From a virus, in IMG/VR virus record IMGVR_UViG_3300046557_000852, positions 1 to 38,067 of that record: a stretch of 38,067 nt of DNA; one strand, 5' to 3'. The notes beneath the pieces were generated by a model. The model saw only the letters and a program-made list of their open reading frames with translations, ran no database searches and was not told where the DNA came from. Position numbers and translations under genes: made by a program. Below, in pieces: positions 27,668 to 37,269 of this stretch; position 1 is the first letter of the stretch; each line of letters begins with the position of its first letter.

Positions 27668-28020
27668 TGACACTCGAATCCAAACTGGTGGCGATCCTGA
27701 AGACGGTGTCGCCTCGCACCTTCACCGATTTCGCGCCCGTAGATACCCAGCGTCCGTACATCACATTTCAGCAGATCGGCGGCGCCGTGATCCGCCCGCT
27801 GGCAAATGTGGTGCCGCAGAAGGAAAACGCCGAGTTGCAAATCAACGTCTGGGCCGACACACGGCCGGCGGCCAAGGCGGCGATCAAGCAGATCGAGGCG
27901 GCGCTGATCGAGTCGGTTGAGTTCCAGGCGCGCCCGCTGGCGGCGCCGGCGTCGGATTTCGACGCTGACATGGAGCGGTATTGCAGCCGCCAGGACTTCT
28001 CGATCTGGTGTGACAGGTAG
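27667..28020 (+). CDS. Tail terminator/completion protein (DUF3168)
   Basis: A 117-aa protein: LESKLVAILKTVSPRTFTDFAPVDTQRPYITFQQIGG and NAELQINVWADTRPAAKAAIKQIE fit the DUF3168/lambda gpU-like tail terminator family that caps the tail tube. It starts in a TGATG overlap and is followed by two tandem terminators before the tail tube gene. Confidence 0.87.
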   Translation: MTLESKLVAILKTVSPRTFTDFAPVDTQRPYITFQQIGGAVIRPLANVVPQKENAELQINVWADTRPAAKAAIKQIEAALIESVEFQARPLAAPASDFDADMERYCSRQDFSIWCDR

Positions 28021-28038
28021 AACAGATTCACGAACACA

Positions 28039-28061
28039 GGCTCGCTCAGGCGGGCCTTTTT
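28039..28061 (+). terminator. Terminator upstream of the tail tube gene (first of two)
   Basis: GGCTCGC/GCGGGCC (7 bp including one T-G pair), 4-nt loop, then TTTTTC. It lies 18 nt after the tail-completion stop. Confidence 0.65.
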
Positions 28062-28085
28062 CTTGCCCGAACAGGGCGTCACCAG

Positions 28086-28107
28086 CCGCTGAGAAGCGGT
28101 TTTTTTT
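28086..28107 (+). terminator. Terminator upstream of the tail tube gene (second of two)
   Basis: CCGCT/AGCGG stem, GAGA loop, then eight T. Its 3' part (GCGGTTTTTTTTCGTCCAA) is identical to that at 22317-22335 before the capsid gene, and the tail tube ATG follows 21 nt after the T-run. Confidence 0.7.
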
Positions 28108-28128
28108 CGTCCAATAGAAAGGGCCGCC

Positions 28129-28770
28129 ATGGCTTATTACTTCCCCGAAGGCTCCAGCCAGCAGTTTTCCCAGACCTTCGCCGCAGCGAAGACCATCACT
28201 GCGATCACCAACGCCGATCCGGCCGTCGCAACGAGCGTGGGTCACGGCTACACCACAGGCGACGAGCTGCTGCTCAGCTCCGGCTGGGAGGACGTGAGCG
28301 ACACCGTGTTCAAGATCACCGTCCTGACTGCTGACACCTACAGCATCGATGGCCTGGACACGAGCGACACCAACTTCTTCCCGTCCGGCTCTGGCGTGGG
28401 CACGTCGCAAAAGATCAGTACCTGGGTCGCTATCCCACAAGTGCTGACCATCGGCGGCTCCGGCGGTGATCCGAAGTTCACCGACGTGGCGCCGCTGGCC
28501 AAGCGCAACGCAATCAAGATCCCGACCGGCTTCAACGCCACCAGCGTGACCCTCAGCCTGGGCCACGACGCATCGAACGCAAACTACAAGACGATGGTGA
28601 AGATCAGCCGTCGTCTGTCCAAGGTTGCGTTCAAGCAGGTCATTTCCGGCGGCGCCGTGACCTACGGCTACGGCTACATGGCCGTGTCCGAAATGCCGAA
28701 GCTGAACAGCAACCAGGTCAACACCGTCGACGCCGCCCTGGCGTTGCTGGGCCGCGCGATCTCGTACTAA
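28129..28770 (+). CDS. Major tail tube protein
   Basis: A 213-aa beta-rich protein of the lambda gpV-like tail tube family: SSQQFSQTFAAAKTITAITNADPAVATSVGHGYTTGDELLL is an Ig-like start with the typical G-H-G-Y-x-x-G-D-E loop, followed by WVAIPQVLTIGGSGGDPKF and VAFKQVISGGAVTYGYGYMAV. It stacks in hexameric rings to make the tail tube. Its location before the G/GT chaperone pair fits exactly. Confidence 0.87.
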   Translation: MAYYFPEGSSQQFSQTFAAAKTITAITNADPAVATSVGHGYTTGDELLLSSGWEDVSDTVFKITVLTADTYSIDGLDTSDTNFFPSGSGVGTSQKISTWVAIPQVLTIGGSGGDPKFTDVAPLAKRNAIKIPTGFNATSVTLSLGHDASNANYKTMVKISRRLSKVAFKQVISGGAVTYGYGYMAVSEMPKLNSNQVNTVDAALALLGRAISY

Positions 28771-28868
28771 TCCCTGGCGCAAGCCACCACCGAGCACCGA
28801 CCAGTCGCTGTCGCCTTCGCGGGCGCGGCGGCTGGCACGGGCATTTACCCATCCCGCGAAAGAACATC

Positions 28869-29312
28869 ATGGCAAAAATCCAACTTGGCAAACCGCCAAA
28901 AAGCTTCACGAAAGAACTGTCCTTCCCCATGCTCGACGGCACGGTAGGCACCATCAAGGTCGACTACATCTACCGCTCCCGCAAGGACTTCGCCGCCTTC
29001 GTCGACGGCAAGCTGGACGCAATCAAAGTCGCCGCGGAGGCCGAGATCGCGGCCAGCCGCGAAAAGATCGCTGCGGAGAAGGATGCCGGCGCCGAAGCCG
29101 CGATGAGCTTCGGCATTTCGGAGACCGAGACCAATCTGAAGCGCGCCTCCAGCCAGGTGGATTACATCATGGACTGCGTGCAGGGCTGGAACCTCGATGT
29201 GCCGTTCGACCGGGAAGCGATCGAGCAGCTGGTCGACGAGCTGCCGCTGGCCGCTTCTACGATCATCCAGTCCTACCGCGAGGCGATGACCGAGGGTCGG
29301 CTGGGAAACTAA
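28869..29312 (+). CDS. Tail assembly chaperone (gpG-like)
   Basis: A 147-aa, largely helical acidic protein (MAKIQLGKPPKSFTKELSFPMLDG, long helix KVAAEAEIAASREKIAAEKDAGAEAA, C-terminal SQVDYIMDCVQGW). This matches gpG-type chaperones that coat the tape measure protein during tail assembly. The last codons contain a slippery heptamer GGGAAAC immediately before the TAA stop, giving a -1 frameshift into the GT frame. Confidence 0.85.
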   Translation: MAKIQLGKPPKSFTKELSFPMLDGTVGTIKVDYIYRSRKDFAAFVDGKLDAIKVAAEAEIAASREKIAAEKDAGAEAAMSFGISETETNLKRASSQVDYIMDCVQGWNLDVPFDREAIEQLVDELPLAASTIIQSYREAMTEGRLGN

Positions 29313-29331
29313 GGGCCGCCGCGGCGGCCTT
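29303..29331 (+). promoter_or_regulatory. Programmed -1 frameshift signal (GGGAAAC plus hairpin)
   Basis: G GGA AAC in the gpG frame (29303-29309) can slip to GGG AAA C. It sits directly before the TAA at 29310-29312 and, 4 nt further, a GGCCGCC/GGCGGCC hairpin (29314-29329). The -1 frame is open from here without a stop through 29390 to 29629. This is the lambda G-GT arrangement. Confidence 0.88.
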
Positions 29332-29629
29332 CTACGAGCCGAAAGACAAACCGCCGGAGACCAACCCGTTTCTGGCGGGGATCGCGGCGATGGACAGCTC
29401 GCGCAGCATCGAAGTCTGGCCGGAGAACTGGCCAGCTTTCCAGCTGTTCTGCCAGCTGCAGACTCAGTGGCGCGCCGGCGCCGCCGGCCTTATCGGCCTT
29501 GACTACAACACCTTGTACCGAAAACTGGACCGTCTACACCTCACCGATCAGCAATACGAGGATTGGGAGGCTGACATTCAGACCATGGAATACGCCGCGC
29601 TGGCCGTGATGAACGAAGAGAAAGACTGA
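29313..29629 (+). CDS. Tail assembly chaperone T extension (gpGT frame; DUF1799-like)
   Basis: The -1 frame read after the slippery site continues the gpG product with LRAAAAFYEPKDKPPETNPF and then MDSSRSIEVWPENWPAFQLFCQLQTQWRAGAAGLIGLDYNTLYRKL, a DUF1799-like domain that binds the tail tube protein in gpGT. A separate internal ATG at 29390 exists, but the frame is open back to the slippery site, so expression as a G-T fusion is more likely. It ends 7 nt before the tape measure gene. Confidence 0.82.
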
Positions 29630-29636
29630 GGAACCC

Positions 29637-32600
29637 ATGACGGAAGAACGGCGCATCCAGCTTGTAGCCGAGGTCGATACGACCCGCACGCGGGCCGGGT
29701 TCAGCGAGATCGGCCAGCAGGCAAGTACAATGGCCTCCAGCGTCGAGCGCTCGGGCGACCAGGCGCAGCGCGCTGTTTCCGACATCGGCTCCGGTGCCGA
29801 CCGTTCCGCCCGCCAGGTGGAGGCTGCGCAGCGAAATCTGATCGGGTCTATCCAGCGTACGACGGCCGCGATGGAGGCCGGCAGCCGCACTGGTGCCGGC
29901 TATTACGAGGTGCTAGCGCGGCAGCGTGGGGTGGATCCGGCGGTGCTGGCGCCGTACCTCGCACAGTTGCGTGCCGTCGAAGCGGCGCAGGTGGCTGCCA
30001 ACAACGCGCTGGGGTCGGCGGCGCCGGCGCTCGGGCGCGTCGGTGTATCGGCCGCTCAGACCGCCGCAGCCCTGCGCGGTGTGCCGGCGCAGCTCACCGA
30101 CATCGTCACATCTATCCAGGGTGGCCAGGCGCCGCTGACGGTCTTCCTGCAGCAGGGCGGACAGTTGCGCGATATGTTCGGCAGCGCTGGCGCCGCTGCG
30201 CGCGCACTTGGCGGCTACGTGGTGAGCCTGGTTACCCCGTTCACGATCGCGGCTGGTGCAGCAGGTGTACTGGTGTATGCGTACAGCGAAGGGTCAAAGG
30301 AAGCCCAGGAATTCAATCGCGCGCTGATCGTCTCCGGTAATGCTGCGGGCACCACGGCAGATCAACTATCAGATATGGCGCGTGCAATTCGCCAGTCCAG
30401 CGGCGGCACCCAGGGCGCTGCCGCGGCAGCATTGGCGGCACTGGCAAGTACCGGCCGAGTAAGTGTCGAAAACCTACGCGCGTTCGGTGCCGCTGCTACT
30501 CAGGCTCAGAAGGCCGCAGTTCAGGGCGTTGACGAGACCGCCAAGGCGTTCGCTGATCTAGGCAAGACCCCATTGCAAACCAGCCTGCGGCTGAATGAGC
30601 AATACCGGTTCCTGACCGGGGCACTATATGCGCAGATCAAGGCGCTGCAGGATCAAGGGCGTGAAGAAGAGGCGGGCGAAGCAGCGCAGAAGGCTTATTC
30701 CAGCGCGCTTACTGACCGCTCGGCGAAGATGGTCGCAAATCTAGGCATCGCAGAAAAGGCATGGCAAGGCGTTAAGGGGGCGGCAAAAGGAGCATGGGAT
30801 GCGATGCTTGATGTAGGTCGCGTCGAAACACCGGAGGCGGAGATATCGCGACTGCAAGCGAAGATCTTGAAGGCATCAAAGCCAGCACCGGTAGTCGCCG
30901 ATAAGGATGTTGGATCGGTCCTCTTCGCGCAGCAGCAAGAGCGCTTTAGTGGACGAGAGGAAGCGCGCGGAAATCTGGATGCCGATAAGGCCCGCGTGGC
31001 GGTACTGCAAGCACAGGTTGATGCGAAGCTGCGCATCGCCGCGATCGATGCCGGCCGCAATAAACTTGATGAAGCCGATCTTGAGTGGTCGAAACAGGTC
31101 ACCTCCAATCTCGATCGCCAAGAGCAACTAAAAAGCGAGCTCAAAGCGAATCAAGCGCGCGGTCTTGCGGCCGGCGCCTCTGATAAGGCGATCAATGATG
31201 AAGCGATCAAGATCCAGAAAAAATACTCGGACATCTACAACGACGGCATCAACTCCCAGATCGAGGCCATCAAGCGCCGCGGCGCAGTGGAAGATATTGT
31301 CTCGAAGCGGTCGCTTGACCTGCTGAACGCCAACAAGGCAGCCGGCATCGTCAGCGAGCAGGCCTACATCGAGCAGGTCGCGGCGCTGGAGCTGGCCGAG
31401 TTTGCAAAGCGGAAGGATCGGCTGCAACAGGAGCTGGAGCTGACCAAGGGAAAGCAAAATAGTCAGCAGGCGCAAAAGGCATTGAGCGGACAAATCGCCG
31501 AGGAGGAGGCGCGCGCCACGAGCCGCCAGATTCAGCTGACGAACGATTTGTACGTGCTGCAGACGAAGGCCAATCAGGACGTCTTCAGGCAGGTGCTAGC
31601 CAGCACCGCTCAACGCCAGTCGCTGAACGCTGCGCTGGAGGTGGAGTACCAGTTGTACGGAAAGAGCTCCGACGCCCGCGAGCAGGCAATGGTCTCGGTG
31701 AAGTCCGAGCTGGAGTTGCGGAAGAAAATCACCGATGCGATTGCGGCAAACAAGCCGCTGACGGACGAGCACATCGCCCAGCTGCGTGCCGAGAAGGGGA
31801 TGCTCGACGAAGTGACCCGGTCGACCATCGCGCAGACCAAGGCCCTGGGATACGCCCAGCAACTGCATGATACGAACGAACGCTTCGCAGCGGAATCCAT
31901 CGCGGATGAGAAGCAGCGTGCGGCAGCCATTCTGGAGATCGACGCCAAGGTATGGCGTGAGCGAATCGAACTGGCCGGCGAGGGCACCGAGGCGCAGAAG
32001 AAGCTGCAGCAGGAATTCGACACGTGGTATGCGAATCGCCAGTTGGCGCCCGTTATCGACCAATGGAAAAAAGTCATCAGCAACTTGGATGACAACTTCC
32101 AAACTGGATTCCGGGACATGTTGACCAGCGGCCAGAGCACCTGGTCATCGTTCGCAAAGTCCATCTCGAACACACTCAAGACCGCACTGGCGGATGCTCT
32201 CTACCAGACCTTCATCAAGAAATACGTGCTGCAGGTGGTTACCGGCCTTGCCGGGGCCATTTCGGGCGGCGACGTGGCGGCCGCATTGGGCGGTGGCTCT
32301 TCGAGCGGTTCAGCTTTGGGTGCCTTCAGCACCGCTGCGAGCCTGTTCTCCGCAGGAAAGACCATCTATTCTGGCTTCTCGTCCGGTATTGCAACCACGC
32401 TCGGGACGCAGATGGCATCGCTGGGCACGACGTTTGGTTCGTCGGCGGTGCAAGGTTTCGGCATGGGACTCTCCAGCGCCGGCACGAGTGCGGTCGGCAA
32501 GGAATACCTGGCCCAGAACGTGGCTGGCTATTCGGCCGGATCCAGCGCCGCCGCAGCCATTCCGATCATCGGCTGGATTATTGCGGGCATGCAGGCCGCC

Positions 32601-34607
32601 GCCGGCTTCCGTGCCCAAGGATTCGATCCCAACAACGGAACGACCAGCAACACTGGCAAAGTGGTAGGCGCGGTCCCGCTGTTGCTGAATAAGCAGCTTC
32701 AGCAATTGGGCGTCGGCTCGGCGCTGGCCAATATTTTGACCGGCGCCAGCATTAATACAAGGCTGTTCGGCCGTGCCAACCCTGTGATTGAAAGCCAGGG
32801 TCTGCAGGGCACTATCAACACCAGCGGGATTACTGCCACGGGGTATGCCAACATCCTGGAGAAGGGTGGATTCTTCCGCAGTGACAAGCGTTACACGAAC
32901 ACAGCGGCGATTGATAGCACCACGGACGCTTCGTTCGACAGCACCATCCAGGCGATGGTGGCTGCCGTCAAGGGGTTCGGCAAGGCGATGGGTGAAGAAA
33001 CTAGCCGCATCGATGGCTATACGAAATCCTTCAAGTTCGATCTCACCGGCGATGCGACCAAAGATCAGCAACTGATCAACGACCTCTTCACCGGAATCGG
33101 AAACGACCTTTCGAATCTACTGGTGCCGGCGATTGCCGCGCTTACCAAGGAAGGGGAGAATTCCTCCACCGCGCTGCAGCGTCTCGCCGGGGACTACACC
33201 GCCATCGATGCGGTGCTCGGTGCCATTGGCATGCAATTCGGGGCTGTCGGCATCGGGTCGCTGCAGGCGCGTGAAAACCTACTCACCCTGTCCGGTGGGT
33301 TGGATAAATTCGCCAGCCAGGCTGACTATTTCTCCCAAAACTACCTCAGCGAGTCCGAGCGCGTTGCTCAGGTGGTAAAAGCGCTGAACACCTCATTTGC
33401 CGACCTGGGCGTCACGGCTATTCCGAAGACGCGCGATGAGTTCAAGGCATTGGTTCTGGGCCTGGACCTGACTACGGAATCGGGCCAGAAGATGTATGCA
33501 GGCCTGATGGGGCTGGCGAGTGGCTTCACGATCGCTGCGGATGCAACGGCAGCAGCCATCACCAAGGCCCAGGACGCTGCCAAGGTGACGGCCGGACTCA
33601 ACGACCAGATCTACGATTTGAGCCACAGCGATGCGGAAGCGCTGGCGCGTCAGCGCGCGGCGGAGCTCGGCGCCATGTCTGCCACCGATGCCGAACTGCA
33701 GAAGCGTATCTACGCCCTCACCGATGAGAAGACTGCCCTGCAAGCTGCCAAGGACGCGGCCGATGCCCTTGCCAGTATCAACGCGGGCTACCAGCAACAG
33801 ATCGATGCTTTGCTGAAGGCGAATATGTCGGCGGCACAGGTGCGGGAGATGGAAATCAAGGGGATGAATGCCAGTACGGTGGCGCTGTATGACCAGCTGG
33901 CCGGATTGAAGGCGAAGGCGGCGGCGGAGCAGGCTGCCGCCGCTGCAATTAAGCAGGCGCAGGAGTCAGCGGCGGTCGCAACACAGAGCTTGGGTAACGC
34001 CCTGGTGAGTAGCATCACCGCCGCACAGAACGCTGCCAAGGCCTTCCGGGATCTGAATGATTCGCTGCTGGTCGGCGAGAACTCAACGCTGTCGCCTGAG
34101 CAGCGGTATGCCGAGGCAAAGCGCCAGTTCGCTACCGCTGATAGCAGTCACCTACAGGCAGCCGAGAAGGCATTCCTCGATGCGTCGAAGGCACTGGGGC
34201 GCAGCGAGTTGGACTATCAGCGCGACTTCGCTGCCGTCATCGCCCGTAACAGCGGCGAAGCCTCCGCTCAAGATGCTGCCGTGGCGGGGATTGTCAATTT
34301 CTGGCGCTCCTACGTGACCGGAAACCGCATCGACGGCTCGCACTTGAATGGCTTGGAAAAAGTTCCATTCGACGGGTATATCGCCAAGACCCACAAGGAC
34401 GAGGCGATCCTTACCGCGCCGCAGGCCAGGGCGTGGCGCGCCGGTGGCGACGCCGCGCTGATCTCTGAAGTAAAACGGTTGGGAGATAAATTGGACAGGT
34501 TGCATGCTGCCACGGAGGCCACCGCGTTGAATACCAGTGGCACAACGAGAATTCTCAAGGGCGCAGTGATTAACGGTGTGCTGCAGACGGAGGCAGCTGA
34601 ATCATGA
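29637..34607 (+). CDS. Tail tape measure protein
   Basis: A 1656-aa protein, by far the largest gene. The N-terminal region (QLVAEVDTTRTRAGFSEIGQ, then LRGVPAQLTDIVTSIQGGQAPL and FLQQGGQLRDMFG) is the lambda-type tape measure signature. A hydrophobic patch follows near residues 190-215. Long Ala/Gln/Lys-rich coiled-coil segments fill the middle, a Gly/Ser/Ala stretch is near 870-970, and a second hydrophobic segment (AAIPIIGWIIAGMQAA) near 965-985. Length sets tail length: about 1650 residues predicts a tail of roughly 240-250 nm by the usual 0.15 nm per residue rule. Confidence 0.92.
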   Translation: MTEERRIQLVAEVDTTRTRAGFSEIGQQASTMASSVERSGDQAQRAVSDIGSGADRSARQVEAAQRNLIGSIQRTTAAMEAGSRTGAGYYEVLARQRGVDPAVLAPYLAQLRAVEAAQVAANNALGSAAPALGRVGVSAAQTAAALRGVPAQLTDIVTSIQGGQAPLTVFLQQGGQLRDMFGSAGAAARALGGYVVSLVTPFTIAAGAAGVLVYAYSEGSKEAQEFNRALIVSGNAAGTTADQLSDMARAIRQSSGGTQGAAAAALAALASTGRVSVENLRAFGAAATQAQKAAVQGVDETAKAFADLGKTPLQTSLRLNEQYRFLTGALYAQIKALQDQGREEEAGEAAQKAYSSALTDRSAKMVANLGIAEKAWQGVKGAAKGAWDAMLDVGRVETPEAEISRLQAKILKASKPAPVVADKDVGSVLFAQQQERFSGREEARGNLDADKARVAVLQAQVDAKLRIAAIDAGRNKLDEADLEWSKQVTSNLDRQEQLKSELKANQARGLAAGASDKAINDEAIKIQKKYSDIYNDGINSQIEAIKRRGAVEDIVSKRSLDLLNANKAAGIVSEQAYIEQVAALELAEFAKRKDRLQQELELTKGKQNSQQAQKALSGQIAEEEARATSRQIQLTNDLYVLQTKANQDVFRQVLASTAQRQSLNAALEVEYQLYGKSSDAREQAMVSVKSELELRKKITDAIAANKPLTDEHIAQLRAEKGMLDEVTRSTIAQTKALGYAQQLHDTNERFAAESIADEKQRAAAILEIDAKVWRERIELAGEGTEAQKKLQQEFDTWYANRQLAPVIDQWKKVISNLDDNFQTGFRDMLTSGQSTWSSFAKSISNTLKTALADALYQTFIKKYVLQVVTGLAGAISGGDVAAALGGGSSSGSALGAFSTAASLFSAGKTIYSGFSSGIATTLGTQMASLGTTFGSSAVQGFGMGLSSAGTSAVGKEYLAQNVAGYSAGSSAAAAIPIIGWIIAGMQAAAGFRAQGFDPNNGTTSNTGKVVGAVPLLLNKQLQQLGVGSALANILTGASINTRLFGRANPVIESQGLQGTINTSGITATGYANILEKGGFFRSDKRYTNTAAIDSTTDASFDSTIQAMVAAVKGFGKAMGEETSRIDGYTKSFKFDLTGDATKDQQLINDLFTGIGNDLSNLLVPAIAALTKEGENSSTALQRLAGDYTAIDAVLGAIGMQFGAVGIGSLQARENLLTLSGGLDKFASQADYFSQNYLSESERVAQVVKALNTSFADLGVTAIPKTRDEFKALVLGLDLTTESGQKMYAGLMGLASGFTIAADATAAAITKAQDAAKVTAGLNDQIYDLSHSDAEALARQRAAELGAMSATDAELQKRIYALTDEKTALQAAKDAADALASINAGYQQQIDALLKANMSAAQVREMEIKGMNASTVALYDQLAGLKAKAAAEQAAAAAIKQAQESAAVATQSLGNALVSSITAAQNAAKAFRDLNDSLLVGENSTLSPEQRYAEAKRQFATADSSHLQAAEKAFLDASKALGRSELDYQRDFAAVIARNSGEASAQDAAVAGIVNFWRSYVTGNRIDGSHLNGLEKVPFDGYIAKTHKDEAILTAPQARAWRAGGDAALISEVKRLGDKLDRLHAATEATALNTSGTTRILKGAVINGVLQTEAAES

Positions 34608-36397
34608 GCAACATCATCCGCCCAGCGCAAATCGCTGACACCGGCGCGTTCGCGCGCTCCAGCATCAAGCTGTACTTTGGCGCCGACGGCTCGCTGACCA
34701 TCGCGCCGGTGGACACTCCGGCGTTTCAATATGACGTGTCGAACCTGGGCGCGGCGCCGGCGGCGCTGCTGGAATTCGCCGCGACCAACTACATCCAGAA
34801 CAGCGTGGCGGCCGGCGCCGCCGCCGGCACCCCTGGAACGGCGCCGTCGAACTGGCAGCTGGGAACCGTAGCCGGAATCAGCACCTCGATCATCGGCAGC
34901 GGCGTCGATCACGGCATCGACTACGTGGACGTGCGCTGGTTCGGTACCGCCTCGGCGGCCGGCCTGCTCACCGCGGCATTCGAACGCGCCGCGCCGATTG
35001 CCGCGCTGGTCGGCCAGGCTTGGACCGTCTCGATGTTTCAGCGCCTGGTCGGCGGCTCGACCGGCGGTCTGTCGGCGATTCAGCTCAACATCGACGAGAT
35101 CGACGCGTCGGCGGCCACCGTCAGCGCCGGTGTATATGCGCAGGCCGCGCCGACGGTGGGCGGCCTCAACGGCCAGCTGATCCAGGCATCGCGTACGCTG
35201 GCCAGCGTCACCACCGCATCGGCGCTGCCGTACTGGTCGGCGGCAGTGTCGGCCGGCGCGGTCGTCGACATCGCGCTGCGCATCGGCCTGCCGCAGTTTG
35301 AGCGCTCGGCTAAGGCGACCTCGCGAATCCGGACGACCGGTGCCGTGGCAACGCGCGCGGCCGACGTCATCACCGGCAAGGGCATGGTCTACTGCAATGC
35401 GGTCGAGGTCGCGCCGGCTGCCTACGTCCCCGGCACCACCTACGCCTTCGGCGTGCTGGCCAGCGTGCCGGTGGCTATGGGGCTGATCCGGGTCTACCGC
35501 TCGCTGCAGGACCCGAATATCGGCCACGCGCCGGCCAGCTCGCCCACCTGGTGGGAGGCCGTCTGCGACACGTACGAGGTCTACTCGCCGACGGCAACCT
35601 ACGCGAAGGACTACCGCGTGCTGGACCTGGCCGCGCATATGGTGCGCGAGTCGCTGGTCAGCAGCAACAATGGCCAGTCGCTGACCGATACCACGAAATG
35701 GGGCAAGGTCGGCGCGACAAACCGCTGGGCCGCGTTCGACGATGTCGTGGGTACCTCGGTGATGATGCCGAAGGCGGTGCTCATGCTGGTGATCCCCGGC
35801 GCAGTCGACAGCCTGGGCCTGCTCAACATCGCCGCCCGCGCCAGCACCATCGCCATGATCGACCCATCGCGCATGGAGATGGTCTTTAGCAAGTCCGCAG
35901 ACCTCTCTAACGATTCCTCCATCCTCGACTACGACCAATACTTCTTCGAGCCCGAGGATCTAATCAGTGATCTCTACACCGATGGTCTTCCGCCGTATTA
36001 CAGCGGCGTGCTGAGCATCGCGCTGACTAGCACCACCACAGCAAGCCTGGGTGTCTTCAAATCAGGTATGTCCTTCGACTTGGGTGGCGCGCAGTCTGGC
36101 CTGCGAGTCGGCTTCATCAGTTATTCGAAGAAGGATACGAACACCAGCACCGGTGCAACATCGGTAGCCAAAGGCCCCAACAGCAAGCGCATGACCGTCA
36201 CCACCATGATCGACAACGCCAACCTGGACAAGACCCAGCGTGTGATGGCGGAGCTCGACAGCGTGCCCACGGTCATCGTCGGCGCCGGGAATCTCTTCAC
36301 CTCGCTGATCCAGTTCGGATTCGTGAAATCGTTCGAGACGGAGATCGCCTACGTCGACAACAGTCTTTGCAGTTTTGAAACGGAGGGTCTCATCTAA
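34604..36397 (+). CDS. Tail tip/fibre protein with carbohydrate-binding-like modules
   Basis: A 597-aa protein overlapping the tape measure stop by 4 nt. Residues ~55-260 look like the phage spike/fibre jelly-roll domain that ends in the hallmark pattern QFERSAKATSRIRTTGAVATRAADVI. Residues ~275-375 contain two chitin-binding-type-3-like modules (each with a TYAxxxxV stretch, an N-x-G-x-x/xS motif and a closing WWEAV or KWGKVG). The rest is a beta-rich phage-specific domain. It is the prime receptor-binding candidate. It has no template-like repeat, so it is not a DGR target. Confidence 0.65.
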   Translation: MSNIIRPAQIADTGAFARSSIKLYFGADGSLTIAPVDTPAFQYDVSNLGAAPAALLEFAATNYIQNSVAAGAAAGTPGTAPSNWQLGTVAGISTSIIGSGVDHGIDYVDVRWFGTASAAGLLTAAFERAAPIAALVGQAWTVSMFQRLVGGSTGGLSAIQLNIDEIDASAATVSAGVYAQAAPTVGGLNGQLIQASRTLASVTTASALPYWSAAVSAGAVVDIALRIGLPQFERSAKATSRIRTTGAVATRAADVITGKGMVYCNAVEVAPAAYVPGTTYAFGVLASVPVAMGLIRVYRSLQDPNIGHAPASSPTWWEAVCDTYEVYSPTATYAKDYRVLDLAAHMVRESLVSSNNGQSLTDTTKWGKVGATNRWAAFDDVVGTSVMMPKAVLMLVIPGAVDSLGLLNIAARASTIAMIDPSRMEMVFSKSADLSNDSSILDYDQYFFEPEDLISDLYTDGLPPYYSGVLSIALTSTTTASLGVFKSGMSFDLGGAQSGLRVGFISYSKKDTNTSTGATSVAKGPNSKRMTVTTMIDNANLDKTQRVMAELDSVPTVIVGAGNLFTSLIQFGFVKSFETEIAYVDNSLCSFETEGLI

Positions 36398-37269
36398 TGT
36401 CGCAAGTTCAACCACCAACCATCGATCCAGCACCACCGGTGCCGATCCGCGGCACGCCGACGTTCAAGGACTACGTCGACGCATTCTTGACCTGGATGGC
36501 ATTGGTAGTGACCCAGTTCCAAGCACTTGCCACGAACTGCTACAACAACGCGGTCGACTGCTATAACAACGCGGTGGCAGCGGTAGGTGCGGCAGCTGCT
36601 GCGCTCAACTCAGCGAGCCAGGCTGCGGCGTCAGCCGTTGCTGCTGCTACCGCTGCAGGCGCCCCAGTTTGGGTAAGCGGTGCAACTATTGCGCAGTACT
36701 CACCGGTTTTGAGTCCACTGGACCTTCGCATTTACCGGCGCACTTCCGCCACTGGGTCCGGGACAACGGATCCTAAACTCGATACGTCGAATTATGCGGC
36801 GGTGCCCACCGGCGCGCTGCTGTTTCTGCATGTTCGGGAGCAATATTCGAGTGGAACGAATGGGGGCACCAGTACCAGCCTGACTGCCTACACGCGCAAC
36901 CTGAACACCACTGTGGGCGCCAATACAATCCCGGGGTCCTCGCTTTCGAGCAGCCTGGTCTCGTTGCCAGCGGGGACCTATGATTTTGAGGGCTATGCGG
37001 TATCAAGCAATAGCGCCGGCGGCCCAACTCGCCTGAGTCTGTACAACAGCACCGACAGCACCGAAGTGTTGCTGGGACCTGTAGTCGGAGCGTCCTCAGG
37101 CAACGTCGAGGCAGTCGTATCTGGCCGGTTCACGATCTCTGCAACTAAAAATATCAGCCTGAGCCACTACATAGGAAATGGCCAGGCATCGACAGGCCTT
37201 GGCTATCCTGGCAGCTTTGCGGGCAAGGCCGAAATTTACTCGGAACTCAAACTGTGGAAGGTTGCGTAA
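36397..37269 (+). CDS. Putative tail fibre protein
   Basis: A 290-aa protein starting at a TAATG junction. Residues 1-30 are a Pro-rich anchor, 25-95 a helical Asn/Ala-rich coiled region (NNAVDCYNNAVAAVGAAAAALNSASQAAASAV), and 95-290 a beta-rich C-terminal domain ending KAEIYSELKLWKVA. This is the layout of a trimeric tail fibre with an N-terminal attachment stalk and a C-terminal tip. There is no sequence family that I can name. Confidence 0.6.
   Translation: MSQVQPPTIDPAPPVPIRGTPTFKDYVDAFLTWMALVVTQFQALATNCYNNAVDCYNNAVAAVGAAAAALNSASQAAASAVAAATAAGAPVWVSGATIAQYSPVLSPLDLRIYRRTSATGSGTTDPKLDTSNYAAVPTGALLFLHVREQYSSGTNGGTSTSLTAYTRNLNTTVGANTIPGSSLSSSLVSLPAGTYDFEGYAVSSNSAGGPTRLSLYNSTDSTEVLLGPVVGASSGNVEAVVSGRFTISATKNISLSHYIGNGQASTGLGYPGSFAGKAEIYSELKLWKVA

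Noticed and set aside
34310-35938. 542-aa open frame on the minus strand under the tail tip gene
   Set aside because: It is antisense to a gene with good phage context; composition is dominated by Arg, Ala, Val and Asp from high-GC wobble positions.
34604-37269. Possible fourth DGR target among tail fibre genes
   Set aside because: I found no segment in these genes resembling the template repeat or the conserved priming-side sequence GTCCGCAGAT.
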